This document shows, in pieces, positions 18,331 through 26,964 of a stretch of DNA of 64,000 nt. The position numbers and the translations under genes are program-made. This DNA is from Streptomyces sp. NBC_01788 (lineage in GTDB: Bacteria > Actinomycetota > Actinomycetes > Streptomycetales > Streptomycetaceae). Every line of letters starts with the position of its first letter. Within the stretch, counting starts at the first letter, position 1. The DNA is taken from contig NZ_CP109090.1 in assembly GCF_035917575.1 (NCBI RefSeq), positions 3,534,001-3,598,000 of the forward strand, in the 5' to 3' direction. The notes beneath the pieces were generated by a model. The model saw nothing but the letters and a program-made list of their open reading frames with translations. It did not search any database and was not told the origin of the DNA.

Positions 18331-18582
18331 ATGAGCGAGCAGCAGCGGCAGCAGGGGAAGGCGGCTGGACCGGCGGAGGAGCGAGCCGACGCGATGCGGC
18401 GGAGAGCCGGGCCCTGCGGCTTCGTCGTGGGGTTCGGCGTCGTCCTTGCCTTCTTCGCCTTCTTTCCCGGGTTGCCGCATGTCATCGACTGGGGTGCTCT
18501 TCTTGGGGCGTTGGGGGTGGGGTTGTTCGCGCGGTGGGGGTGTCGGGCGTGGGTGAGGAGGGGTTCGGGTTCTCGGGGTTAG
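18331..18582 (+). CDS. small two-helix membrane protein
   Basis: The protein has 83 residues. A charged cytoplasmic head (EQQRQQGKAAGPAEERADAM) is followed by two hydrophobic segments (GFVVGFGVVLAFFAFFPGL and GALLGALGVGLFARWG) and a basic end. It starts seven bases after the secreted six-Cys protein, so the two may be one transcript. Its last 100 bases overlap, on the opposite strand, the end of the MFS transporter gene. The ribosome site is weak. Function unknown. Confidence 0.55.
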   Translation: MSEQQRQQGKAAGPAEERADAMRRRAGPCGFVVGFGVVLAFFAFFPGLPHVIDWGALLGALGVGLFARWGCRAWVRRGSGSRG

Positions 18583-19735
18583 GGCGGCGGGAGGCTGCGG
18601 CGAGGGTCAGGGTGATCGTCGTCGAGGCCGCTGCTGTTGCCGTCATCGCCGTGGCGGGGGACGTGAGTTGGGCGATCGTGCCGGCCAGGGCGGCGCTCGC
18701 GCCCTGGAGGGTGAGCATGCCCGCGGAGTGCAGGCCCAGGGCGTGGCCGGCCAGTTCGTCGGGGGTCGAGGCCATCAGGCGCTCCTGCTGGACCAGGCTC
18801 GCGCCGAAGCCGACGGAGGCGAGGGTCACCAGGCAGGCGGCCACCGGTACGGACGGGTGGAGGACGAAGAGCAGGTACGGGGCGGCCAGCAGCAGGAGCA
18901 GCGGCGTGGCCGCCCGGCGGCGTACCGCCGGAGGCAGCAGGCGGCCCACCGTCACATCGCCGGCCAGCATCCCGAACGCCGCGCACGCGAACAGCGTGCC
19001 CGCCGCCGCGGGGCTGTAGGAGACGTACAGGGACTCGCAGCCGACCACCAGGCCGTTGGGGAGCCACAGGCCCAGGTAGGTCAGACGGCGCGGGCGGGAC
19101 GACCAGAGCAGGGCGTTGGTGCGCCAGGTCGCCGAGACGGACGGGCGGCCGGAGGTGCGCGGACGCCGCCGGGTCAGGCCGAGGCGGAGCACCGCCGCCG
19201 CCACGGCGTAGAGCGCGGCGGACAGCAGCAGCGAGACCCGCGGTGACAGGGCCGCCACCAGCACCCCGCCCGTCGCGAACCCGATGATCTGCATGATGCC
19301 GCTCATCATGTTGAACACCGAACGCCCGAGCAGATAGCCGTCCTTGGACAGGATCTCGTTCAGCAGGCCCCAGCGGACTCCCCCGCCCAGGGAGGCGACC
19401 AGCCCCTGCGCGAGGATCACCGCGAAGACCGCCCACAGCGCCAGACCGGGCACCGCCAGCAGCGCCGTGCCCGCCGCGAAGGACAGGCAGACGCCCACCA
19501 GCGCACGCCTCGGCGGCAGCCGGTCCGATCCGGACAGGAAGAGGGTCGCGCCGAGCACCTGGGCCAGCGAGGGCCCGAACATGCTCACCGCGGAGAGCAG
19601 CGGCGAGTCCGTCGCCCGGTACACCAGGGTGCCGAGCGCGAGTCCGCTCGCCGTCTGGGCCACCGTCTGCGCACAGGACGCGAGGAAGAGCGGCGTGAAC
19701 TCCGGGGTGCGGAAGAGCTGCTGGTAGCTGCGCAT
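18482..19735 (-). CDS. MFS transporter
   Basis: The 417-residue, roughly 12-helix protein begins MRSYQQLFRTPEFTPLFLAS, a start common among Streptomyces major facilitator exporters. The central loop is short and basic (LTRRRPRTSGRPS). The last 35 residues are a Pro/Thr-rich low-complexity tail (NPENPNPSSPTPDTPTARTT) that overlaps a small gene on the other strand. It is divergent from a winged-helix regulator, with a perfect palindrome at 19776-19793 between the two. Drug or metabolite export controlled by that regulator is the natural reading. The substrate is not known. Confidence 0.88.
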   Translation of the reverse strand: MRSYQQLFRTPEFTPLFLASCAQTVAQTASGLALGTLVYRATDSPLLSAVSMFGPSLAQVLGATLFLSGSDRLPPRRALVGVCLSFAAGTALLAVPGLALWAVFAVILAQGLVASLGGGVRWGLLNEILSKDGYLLGRSVFNMMSGIMQIIGFATGGVLVAALSPRVSLLLSAALYAVAAAVLRLGLTRRRPRTSGRPSVSATWRTNALLWSSRPRRLTYLGLWLPNGLVVGCESLYVSYSPAAAGTLFACAAFGMLAGDVTVGRLLPPAVRRRAATPLLLLLAAPYLLFVLHPSVPVAACLVTLASVGFGASLVQQERLMASTPDELAGHALGLHSAGMLTLQGASAALAGTIAQLTSPATAMTATAAASTTITLTLAAASRRPNPENPNPSSPTPDTPTARTTPPPTPQEEHPSR

Positions 19736-19775
19736 GCGCCGGAGTCTCGGGCGGGAACGGGGCCGGTGGTTATTG

Positions 19776-19793
19776 TTTCGCGCAGTCGCGAAA
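19776..19793. promoter_or_regulatory. perfect palindromic operator
   Basis: TTTCGCG-CAGT-CGCGAAA is a perfect 7-base inverted repeat with a 4-base centre. It lies between the divergent MFS (start 19735) and winged-helix regulator (start 19816) genes. A possible minus-10 element TATTGT abuts it at 19771-19776. Confidence 0.75.
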
Positions 19794-19815
19794 GGTCGCC
19801 GGGGAGGGGCAGTCC

Positions 19816-20808
19816 ATGGGCCTGTGGCATTTCAACGCCGACACACTCGCCGGGAGCCGGTTCGTGCTCTCACCGCTCGCCGAGACCTTCGCGAGCCTGA
19901 AACTGCTGCACGCGGGCTCCGGCAACCACCCCGGCGAACAGGCGTGGCTGCGCGCGCACCTGCCCGCCTACCGGCGCCTCCTCGTCGGCGACCCCGTCAC
20001 CGCGCTCCTCGTCCGCGCCGGACTGGGCCGGGACTGGATCGCCGACTTCCTCACCCCCACGCCACTGGACGAGGAGTCCTTCGAGGAAGGCGTCGAGCGG
20101 GTGCGCGCCGCCGACCCGGAGGCGGCCCGAGCGCACCTGCGGACCTCGCTCGCGGGACCGCTGCCGGCCGCGCTGGAGCGGGACGACCTGCCCGAACGTG
20201 CGGCCCGGCTCCTGGAGTACGTCTGGGCGGACACCGTACGGCCCTCCTGGACCCGGCGGCGGCACGTCCTCGAAGCCGATGTCGTCGCACGGACCGCGCA
20301 GGTCAGCCGGGGCGGCTGGGCCGCGGTGCTGGACACCCTGCGGCCGGGCACGCGCTGGCTCGGCGAGAACCGGTTCCAGGTCAACCTGCACGAGTATCCG
20401 CCGCGCGAGCTCTCCGGCGCCCAGCTCGTCTTCGTGCCGGTCACCCCGAAGACCGGCTGGGTGGCGTGGGACGAGCCGCGGCGCCGCTACGCCGTCGTCT
20501 ATCCCTGCGCCGGCGCCCTCGCCGACACCGACGCGCGCCGCGCCTCCGTGCCCACGGGCCTCGGGGCCCTGCTGGGCCGCGCCCGCGCCGAGGTCCTGCT
20601 CCTGCTCGCCTCCCCGCTCAGCACCACCCAGCTGACCGCCGTGACCGGCCAGACCCTGGGCTCCGTGGGCCGCCACCTGCGCGTACTCCTTGACGCGGGC
20701 CTGGTGCAACGCCGCCGGGCCGGACGCTCGGTCCTGTACTCACGGACCGGCGCGGGCCAGGTCCTCGTCGAGGCGGCGGCTTCTCGGGGCACTAGCATCC
20801 GCTCATGA
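19816..20808 (+). CDS. ArsR-type winged-helix regulator with long N-terminal domain (DUF5937-like)
   Basis: The protein has 330 residues. The N-terminal 230 (WHFNADTLAGSRFVLSPLAE and onward) form a domain seen in DUF5937-type Streptomyces regulators. The last 90 carry an ArsR-like winged helix (STTQLTAVTGQTLGSVGRHL, LLDAGLVQRRRAGRSVLYSR). No metal-binding Cys cluster is present, so a small-molecule ligand is more likely than a metal. GGGGAGGGG precedes ATG 19816. It probably binds the palindrome at 19776-19793 and controls both itself and the divergent MFS gene. It overlaps the glutathione peroxidase gene by ATGA. Confidence 0.85.
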   Translation: MGLWHFNADTLAGSRFVLSPLAETFASLKLLHAGSGNHPGEQAWLRAHLPAYRRLLVGDPVTALLVRAGLGRDWIADFLTPTPLDEESFEEGVERVRAADPEAARAHLRTSLAGPLPAALERDDLPERAARLLEYVWADTVRPSWTRRRHVLEADVVARTAQVSRGGWAAVLDTLRPGTRWLGENRFQVNLHEYPPRELSGAQLVFVPVTPKTGWVAWDEPRRRYAVVYPCAGALADTDARRASVPTGLGALLGRARAEVLLLLASPLSTTQLTAVTGQTLGSVGRHLRVLLDAGLVQRRRAGRSVLYSRTGAGQVLVEAAASRGTSIRS

Positions 20809-21326
20809 CGACTTCAGACAGCAGCAGCGAACTCGCCCCGGACTCCCCCCTGACCGTGGAGATCGGCGCCCTTCAGGGCGGGGCGGCCGGACTCGGGCAG
20901 TACGCGGGGCAGGTCGTGCTCATCGTGAACGTGGCGTCCAAGTGCGGGCTCACCCCGCAGTACGCCGGACTCGAACAACTGCACGAGCGGTATGCGGCGC
21001 AGGGCTTCACCGTGCTCGGCGTGCCGTGCAACCAGTTCATGGGGCAGGAGCCGGGCAGCGCCGAGGAGATCGCCGCGTTCTGTTCCGCCACGTACGGAAT
21101 CACCTTCCCCATGACCGAGAAGGCCGAGGTGAACGGGGAGGGACGCCACCCGCTCTACGAGCGTCTGACCGGCTTCGCCGACGCCGAGGGGTACACCGGG
21201 GACATCCGCTGGAACTTCGAGAAGTTCCTGGTCGGACGGGACGGCAAGGTCGTCGCCCGGTTCTCCCCGCAGACCGCCCCCGAGGCCGCCGAGCTGGTCA
21301 CGGCTGTCGAGGAGCAGCTCGCCTGA
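20805..21326 (+). CDS. glutathione peroxidase family protein
   Basis: The protein has 173 residues. The peroxidatic Cys is in NVASKCGLTPQY; the active-site Gln and Asn neighbours lie in VLGVPCNQFMGQEPGS; the Trp is in IRWNFEKFLVGRDGKV. Actinobacteria lack glutathione, so the reductant is probably thioredoxin, as for most bacterial members. It is a cytosolic defence against hydroperoxides. Its start overlaps the regulator stop (ATGA), so it is co-transcribed with the ArsR-type gene. That could place peroxide defence under the same operator as the exporter. A strong terminator follows. Confidence 0.93.
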   Translation: MTTSDSSSELAPDSPLTVEIGALQGGAAGLGQYAGQVVLIVNVASKCGLTPQYAGLEQLHERYAAQGFTVLGVPCNQFMGQEPGSAEEIAAFCSATYGITFPMTEKAEVNGEGRHPLYERLTGFADAEGYTGDIRWNFEKFLVGRDGKVVARFSPQTAPEAAELVTAVEEQLA

Positions 21327-21351
21327 CGAGCCGCTCCCTCTGAGGTGAGCG

Positions 21352-21390
21352 GTCCGCCGGCCCGGGGCCAGGGCTCCCGGGCCGGCGGAC
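21352..21390. terminator. strong bidirectional terminator
   Basis: A perfect 15-base stem GTCCGCCGGCCCGGG (21352-21366) pairs with 21376-21390 around a 9-base loop. It lies between the convergent glutathione peroxidase (stop 21326) and the gene ending at 21393. Confidence 0.85.
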
Positions 21391-21392
21391 GG

Positions 21393-23309
21393 TCACTTCT
21401 TCAGCTCGTCCGGGCACGGAGTGCCGCGCGGGAGCTGGTACGGCGCCGCCAGCCGGTACGTGCCCGGCTTCGGCGCGAGCAGCTCGGTCCACTTGTCGCC
21501 CTGGGCGTCCTGCTCCGTCTCCATGAGGCAGCCGTTGACGTTGTCGTACGTCTTCGGCTCGCCCTCGGCGCGATGCTTGGAGACGTCGGTCTCCTGGGGC
21601 GCCTTGAGGCTCTTGCCCTGGTCGTCGACGAGGCTCAGCCAGGGCGAGTACGGGATGCGGATGAGGATGCGGCCCGCCTTGCGTACCTGGAGGGTCATCT
21701 CGCCCTGCTCGGCGCGTTCGACGACCGCGTCCGGCTCGGCGAGCGGCGCCGGGTCGGTGACCTTGAACAGCTGCCAGTTGGCGTCGCCCCAGATCTGCTT
21801 CAGGTACGGCATGCCCTCCTGCACCAGCGCGCGTTCACGCTCGCCGCCGTTGCCGTCGACCTCGCCCTTGGGCAGCACCACGTAGTGCACCGCCCACCGC
21901 TGCAACCAGTCGTGGTAGTTCGCCGAGTTGAGCGTGTCGTCGTAGAAGAGCGGGTTGCGCTGCATGTCGGCCTGGCGGTTCCAGCCGCGGGCCAGGTTGA
22001 CGTAGGGCGCCAGCGCGGAGGCCTCGCGGTGGGAGCGGGCGGGGACCACCTCGACGCGGCCCTTCTCCGCGCCCGCCCGCTGCAACTGGTTGACCAGGGG
22101 GGCCAGCTCACGCGCCCAGGAGGCGGCGGGAGTGGTGTTGACGGTGTCGTCGACCGACTTGAACCCTATCCAGCCGACGAAGCCGACGACGGCCACCACG
22201 ATCGCGTACCAGGTGCGCGATCGCGGGACCGCGAACGGCAGCGCCGCCACCAGCACCACCCCCGCGAACAGCATGGCCAGCCGGGTGATGTTGGAGCCGA
22301 TCTGGGAGCTGATCAGCCAGACCATGACGATCGCCAGGCCGTACACCGCGGACGTGATCCGGACCGTCTTCCAGTCCCGGGGGACGAGGACGACGGCGAG
22401 CACGGCGTAGATCAGCGGCAGGATCACCGAGGCGAACGCCATCGGCTGGGTGCCGGAGAAGGGGAACAGCCATGCCGACACGGCCACCACCGCGGCCGGG
22501 GCCAGGCCGAGCGCCCAGAAACCCGGGCGGCGCTTCTGGAAGAACAGCGCGACCGCGATCAGGCCCACGAACAGGCCCGCCACGGGCGAGGACATGGTGG
22601 CGAGCGCGGCCAGCGGGGCCGCGACCAGCGCCTTCGCCCAGCGTTTGAAGCGCCAGCGGTGCGGCCAGCAGAACACGGCAGCGACCGCGCCCAGCGCGAA
22701 CATGGTCCCCAGGCCGTAGGTCACCCGGCCCGACATCGCGTTGCACAGCAGGCCGAAGACGCCGATCAGCGCGGCCCACAGGGGGTTCCTGACCGAGGGG
22801 CTGCGGATGAGGACCAGCATCAGCAGGCCCGCCGAGACGGTGCCCGCGATCATCATGGTCGTACGGACGCCGAGGAGGGACATCAGGTACGGCGACACCA
22901 CGCTGTACGACACCGGGTGCATGCCGCCGTACCAGGCGAGGTTGTACGCCGAGTCGGGGTGCCGGCCGACGAACTCGGCCCAGGCGTCCTGCGCCGCGAG
23001 GTCGCCGCCGCTGTTGGCGAGCGTGAAGAACCAAATGACGTGCAGCAGGCCTGCCAGGGCGGTGACGGACAGTACGGGGTGCCGCAGCATCCGCTCCCGG
23101 ACCGCCATGACCGCGGCCCGGACACGGGACCCTCCGCCGTCCTGTTCCCCGTTCCGGCCGCCTCCAGGGCCGTCCGCCGGGCCGTCCGCCGGGCCGTCCT
23201 GCCGACGGTGGTCGTCATTCGTGTCCGTCGCCGACGCGCCTATTCGCGGTCCCTCCCCCGGGCGGCCCGGATCGGCGTCGTCGGCGCGTGTCGGATCCGC
23301 TGTGGCCAC
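21393..23309 (-). CDS. large polytopic membrane protein, GT-C glycosyltransferase-like
   Basis: The protein has 638 residues. A disordered acidic/Gly N-terminal tail of about 70 residues precedes roughly 11-12 membrane helices, spanning VTALAGLLHVIWFFTLA to TWYAIVVAVVGFVGWIGF. A C-terminal soluble domain of about 215 residues follows. Between the first helices is an outside loop with WYGGMHPVSYSVVSPYLM. The architecture is like membrane glycosyltransferases or arabinosyltransferase-type proteins, though automatic annotation often calls such proteins MFS. No diagnostic catalytic motif was certain. The gene converges on glutathione peroxidase and follows the carboxypeptidase gene on the same strand. 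A cell-envelope role is inferred from that neighbour. Confidence 0.7.
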   Translation of the reverse strand: MATADPTRADDADPGRPGEGPRIGASATDTNDDHRRQDGPADGPADGPGGGRNGEQDGGGSRVRAAVMAVRERMLRHPVLSVTALAGLLHVIWFFTLANSGGDLAAQDAWAEFVGRHPDSAYNLAWYGGMHPVSYSVVSPYLMSLLGVRTTMMIAGTVSAGLLMLVLIRSPSVRNPLWAALIGVFGLLCNAMSGRVTYGLGTMFALGAVAAVFCWPHRWRFKRWAKALVAAPLAALATMSSPVAGLFVGLIAVALFFQKRRPGFWALGLAPAAVVAVSAWLFPFSGTQPMAFASVILPLIYAVLAVVLVPRDWKTVRITSAVYGLAIVMVWLISSQIGSNITRLAMLFAGVVLVAALPFAVPRSRTWYAIVVAVVGFVGWIGFKSVDDTVNTTPAASWARELAPLVNQLQRAGAEKGRVEVVPARSHREASALAPYVNLARGWNRQADMQRNPLFYDDTLNSANYHDWLQRWAVHYVVLPKGEVDGNGGERERALVQEGMPYLKQIWGDANWQLFKVTDPAPLAEPDAVVERAEQGEMTLQVRKAGRILIRIPYSPWLSLVDDQGKSLKAPQETDVSKHRAEGEPKTYDNVNGCLMETEQDAQGDKWTELLAPKPGTYRLAAPYQLPRGTPCPDELKK

Positions 23310-23473
23310 CTGACGGCTCTCCCCGTGTCCTGTTCCCTGTTCGCGGCCGCGTCCCGCGACCGGCGACGTGTCCGTTTCGTGACGCTAGCACGCACCCCGC
23401 CGGGCCAGCTCCCGGGTGGGGCTGCCCGACGGGGTGGGCGGGGGCGGCGACGGCCGCCGGGATGACGCGGAGA

Positions 23474-25975
23474 TCAGCCGACGCGGGTCAGCTTGGCCGG
23501 GAAGCCCGGCTCGGCGAGATCGTCCTGGAGGGCCACGGGCACCTGTACGGCGCTCTCGGCGCCCTCACCGACGGTGAGCATGCCCACCTCCGTGCCGGCC
23601 TTCGCGGTGTGCGGCAGCGCGTCCTTGGTGGTGAGGGACAGCTTCAGCCGCAGGCCGCCCCAGCCGACCGCGGTGACGTCCTTGGTGACGACGACCGGCG
23701 TGTGGCCGCCGAGCTGGTCGTCGACGTACCCGACGACGTCGCCCTTCTTCAGGATCTTCGCCGAGGTCGGCACCTTTTGGGCGGCGAGCAGCGCGGTCTT
23801 GCTGACCGAGTTGACCAGGTCGAGGATCGACTGTGCCTTGTACTGGGCCAGGATCGCGCCGACGATGGTCACCGTCCGGCCACCGACCTCCTTGCGGGCC
23901 GCGAAGAGCAGGTTGCCGCCGGCCGCGGTGGTGGAGCCGGTCTTGATGCCGATCGCGCCGATGGTGTACGGCAGCTGGTTGAAGTTGGTCCAGTACTTCC
24001 CGGTCGGGTCCGTCCAGCTCGCCGCGCTGGTGATGGCCACCATGGCCGGGATCCTCATGGCCGCGTTGCCGAGCTTCACCTGGTCCTCGGCGGTGGAGAC
24101 GGTGGTCTTGTTCAGGCCCGAGGGGTCGGTGTACGTCGTGTTGGACATTCCGAGTTCCTTGGCGGTGGCGTTCATCTTCTTGACGAACTCCGCCTCGGAG
24201 CCGGCGTCCCAGCGGGCCAGCAGGCGCGCGATGTTGTTCGCGGAGGGGATCATGACGGCGGACAGGGCCTGCTTCTCGGTGAGGAAGCTGCCGGCCTTGA
24301 CGTTGTCGAGCGTGGACTCGCCGTCCTTGTTGTAGCCGGCCTCCTTCTCGGCCGTCGGGTCGACCTCGATCTTCGGGCCTTCCTCGTCGACCTTCAGCGG
24401 GTGCTCGCGCAGGATGATGTACGCGGTCATGGTCTTGGCGACCGAGCCGATGGGGACCGGCTTCTGCTCGCCGAAGTGGTCCATCGTGCCGACGCCGTCG
24501 ACGTCCATCCAGCCCTGGCCCTCGTCCGGCCAGGGCAGCTTCACCGGGTCGCCGTCGAAGGTGTAGGTGTCCTCGGCGGTCAGCGCGAGGCTGGTTTCCG
24601 GCAGCGTTCGCACGGACTGCACGACCGCAAAGACGATCACCAGGAGCAGGACCAGCGGGGTCCAGATCTTGACCCGGCGCACCGTGGTGCGCAGCGGGGT
24701 CTCCGGGGGCGGCGGAGTGTTCGTGAGCTCGGCCAGCAGGTCCAGCGGCGGCTTGGGCGGCAGCGGCTGCTGGGTGGTGCGCTCGGGGCCGAGCTGCGGG
24801 ACGGCGACCCTGGGGTCCGCGGGCGCGGGCTTGGGCGCGGACGTCGGCGGCTGCGCGGGCGTCGGCGACTTCGGGAGCTGCGGCTTGCGGGCCGGCGGGG
24901 CGTCGTGCGGCTTGAGCGCGACGAACTTGCTGGTCCGCTCCGCCTCGGCCTCGGGGGCCTGCTTCTTGGCGCCGCCCAGCTTGAGCATGGTCGTGGGCTG
25001 GTCGACCTGGGGCTTGGCGGCACCGCCGAGCTTCAGCATGGTGGTGGGCTGGTCCACGGGCGGCTTCTCACCCGGACCCGCGTCACCCTCGGGCGCCTTG
25101 TCGTCCTCGGCGCGCTTGCCGTCGCCGGAGGGCTTGCCGTCGCCCTCGTCGCCGTCCCGGTCGTCGTCACCGGCCTCGGGGGCGTCGTCCTCGGCACGCT
25201 CGCCGGCGCCGTCCTCGGGCGCCTCGGCGTCCTCCTCGGGCTCAGCCACGGCCTTGGCACGCTCGGGGGCCTCGGACGCGGTCCCGGCCTCGGCCTCGGT
25301 ATCGGCCTCGGCACGCTCGTCGTCGTCGTCGGAGGAAGCGTCGGCGTCCTCCGCGTCGGAAGCGTCCGCCGCGGCCTCGTCGGCGTCCTGGGGCTCAGCC
25401 TCGTCCTTGCCGCGCGCGGCGCCCTCGGGCTCCTCCGCGTCGCTCTCGGGCGCGGCCCCGGCCTTCGCAGGCTCGGGGTCGTCGGCGTCGTCGGAGTCGT
25501 CGGCGTCCTTCTTGGCCTCCGAAGCCTCCGCCTCCTCGGTGTCGTCCCCGGACGCGGCCTCCGCGTCCTTCCCGTCCGCGTCGGAGTCCACCCGCGCGGC
25601 CGCCGCAGCACGCAGGCGTGTGTCCCCCGCCCCGTCGGTCTCGTCGCCGTCGGCGGCGGCCTCGGAGGCCTCCTCCTCGCTCTCCGCGGCACCCTCGGTG
25701 TCATCCGCGTCGCCGGTGTCGTCGGCGTCGTCGTCGGTCTCCGACTTCGTCTTCACATCCCGTACCGAAAGCACCCGAGTGGCCGTGTCGACCCCGCCGC
25801 GCCCCTCGGAACCGCCGGACGCGCCGGACGCGCCGGCCTCGTCCGACTCCCCGGTCAACGCGATGCGCGGGTCGCCCGCCTCGTTCCTGGACTCGGGAAC
25901 CGAGTCCGCGCTCCCCGACGTCGTTCGTGCCGACGACTCGCGCTGCTTCGACCTGTCGGGGGACTCGCCCGCCAC
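23474..25975 (-). CDS. D-alanyl-D-alanine carboxypeptidase with a long acidic cytoplasmic tail
   Basis: The protein has 833 residues. The N-terminal 435 or so are low complexity: Asp/Glu/Ala to about residue 300, then two copies of VDQPTTMLKLGG near 308 and 328, then a Pro/Lys-rich stretch. One membrane helix (WTPLVLLLVIVFAVVQSV, about 440-458) leads to an outside penicillin-binding peptidase S11-type domain. Its motifs are SxxK in GSVAKTMTAY (about 511), SxN in PSANN (about 578) and KTG in GIKTGSTTA (about 676). It should trim stem peptides of peptidoglycan. GTG 25975 has a GAGGAGG site. The acidic tail is much longer than in most family members. Confidence 0.9.
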   Translation of the reverse strand: MAGESPDRSKQRESSARTTSGSADSVPESRNEAGDPRIALTGESDEAGASGASGGSEGRGGVDTATRVLSVRDVKTKSETDDDADDTGDADDTEGAAESEEEASEAAADGDETDGAGDTRLRAAAAARVDSDADGKDAEAASGDDTEEAEASEAKKDADDSDDADDPEPAKAGAAPESDAEEPEGAARGKDEAEPQDADEAAADASDAEDADASSDDDDERAEADTEAEAGTASEAPERAKAVAEPEEDAEAPEDGAGERAEDDAPEAGDDDRDGDEGDGKPSGDGKRAEDDKAPEGDAGPGEKPPVDQPTTMLKLGGAAKPQVDQPTTMLKLGGAKKQAPEAEAERTSKFVALKPHDAPPARKPQLPKSPTPAQPPTSAPKPAPADPRVAVPQLGPERTTQQPLPPKPPLDLLAELTNTPPPPETPLRTTVRRVKIWTPLVLLLVIVFAVVQSVRTLPETSLALTAEDTYTFDGDPVKLPWPDEGQGWMDVDGVGTMDHFGEQKPVPIGSVAKTMTAYIILREHPLKVDEEGPKIEVDPTAEKEAGYNKDGESTLDNVKAGSFLTEKQALSAVMIPSANNIARLLARWDAGSEAEFVKKMNATAKELGMSNTTYTDPSGLNKTTVSTAEDQVKLGNAAMRIPAMVAITSAASWTDPTGKYWTNFNQLPYTIGAIGIKTGSTTAAGGNLLFAARKEVGGRTVTIVGAILAQYKAQSILDLVNSVSKTALLAAQKVPTSAKILKKGDVVGYVDDQLGGHTPVVVTKDVTAVGWGGLRLKLSLTTKDALPHTAKAGTEVGMLTVGEGAESAVQVPVALQDDLAEPGFPAKLTRVG

Positions 25976-26235
25976 CGATGCCTCCTCATGTGCCGCACGC
26001 CCAACGTGCCGCTACCGAACCGTGAATCACGATCTGAACCGCCACCCGGACGACGCAGCCGAACCGTTGGCCGTACCGCTGTCCGAACCATGTACCAGTG
26101 TCCTGTGTACGGGCCAAACCCACGCGGTAGACGAGAACGACATAGCTACCGGTTCCCTTACGAACCGGTCACGCACCCTCGACAGACCAATGTGAGAGGG
26201 GTCACCCTGTCTTTCATCCACGCGGGGAGGCATGG

Positions 26236-26964
26236 ATGGGCAGGAGCCGCAGAACACTTCCGGAGGAGCTTCTGCTGCTGGCATTGGACCCGGCCACGGG
26301 TACCACTGCACAGCCGCAGTCGCTCGACCTGGGTCTGGCCGGAGCGCAGCTAGTGGAGCTGGCGCTGGCCGGACGGATAGCCCCAGACGGGGATCGTATC
26401 GCCGTGGTGGCGCCACGGCCGACAGGAGATCCAACTCTGGACTGCGCGTTGGAGTTGCTGCGAAGGCGCGGCGCTCCGGTTCGCGCCGTCCACTGGATCG
26501 GCGGGCCGCGTCTCGGGCTCCGCCAGACGTATCTCTCGCATCTGGAGCGGTGCGGCATGGTGCATGCCGTGGCCGGCCAGATGTGCGGGGTGCTGCCGAC
26601 AACTCGCTACCAGGCGACGGACACCGAGATCAGCCGGGAGATCAGGGCCCGGCTGGACTCCGCGATCCGCACCGGCGTACCGCCGGACCCGCGGACCGCG
26701 GCGCTCGCCGCGCTGGCGCACGCGGTCGGCCTCGGCAAGCACCTGTACCCCGGCAACGAGGGACGGTCGTCACGGTCCCGGCTCAGGGACCTGATCCGGC
26801 ACGACCCCATGGGCGGCCTCGTGGCGCACGCCGTGATGGACGTCCAGAACGGCGTGGGGGCACAGCCGCGCCGCGGGGCGGGCGCCAGGCCCGCGGCGGA
26901 ACCCGCTCGCGGCGTTCCGATGCAGCCACGCCACGGCTCCATGGCCCGTGCCGTGGCCCACTGA
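26236..26964 (+). CDS. GPP34 family protein (Golgi phosphoprotein 3-like)
   Basis: The 242-residue protein starts RRTLPEELLLLALDPATG, followed by LAGAQLVELALAGRI. This is the signature of the GPP34/Vps74 fold, which in eukaryotes binds phosphatidylinositol-4-phosphate and sorts Golgi glycosyltransferases. Bacterial copies are common in Streptomyces and lack a firm role. The last 30 residues are an Arg/Ala/Gly-rich tail. GGGGAGG precedes ATG 26236 by five bases. It is divergent from the carboxypeptidase gene across 260 bases, so a membrane-linked function in the envelope is a reasonable guess. Confidence 0.9.
   Translation: MGRSRRTLPEELLLLALDPATGTTAQPQSLDLGLAGAQLVELALAGRIAPDGDRIAVVAPRPTGDPTLDCALELLRRRGAPVRAVHWIGGPRLGLRQTYLSHLERCGMVHAVAGQMCGVLPTTRYQATDTEISREIRARLDSAIRTGVPPDPRTAALAALAHAVGLGKHLYPGNEGRSSRSRLRDLIRHDPMGGLVAHAVMDVQNGVGAQPRRGAGARPAAEPARGVPMQPRHGSMARAVAH

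Noticed and set aside
23288..26353. 1021-codon plus-strand frame over the carboxypeptidase
   Set aside because: It is a mirror of the Asp/Glu/Ala-rich tail and the enzyme domain, with no ribosome site; the minus-strand protein has intact SxxK, SxN and KTG motifs.
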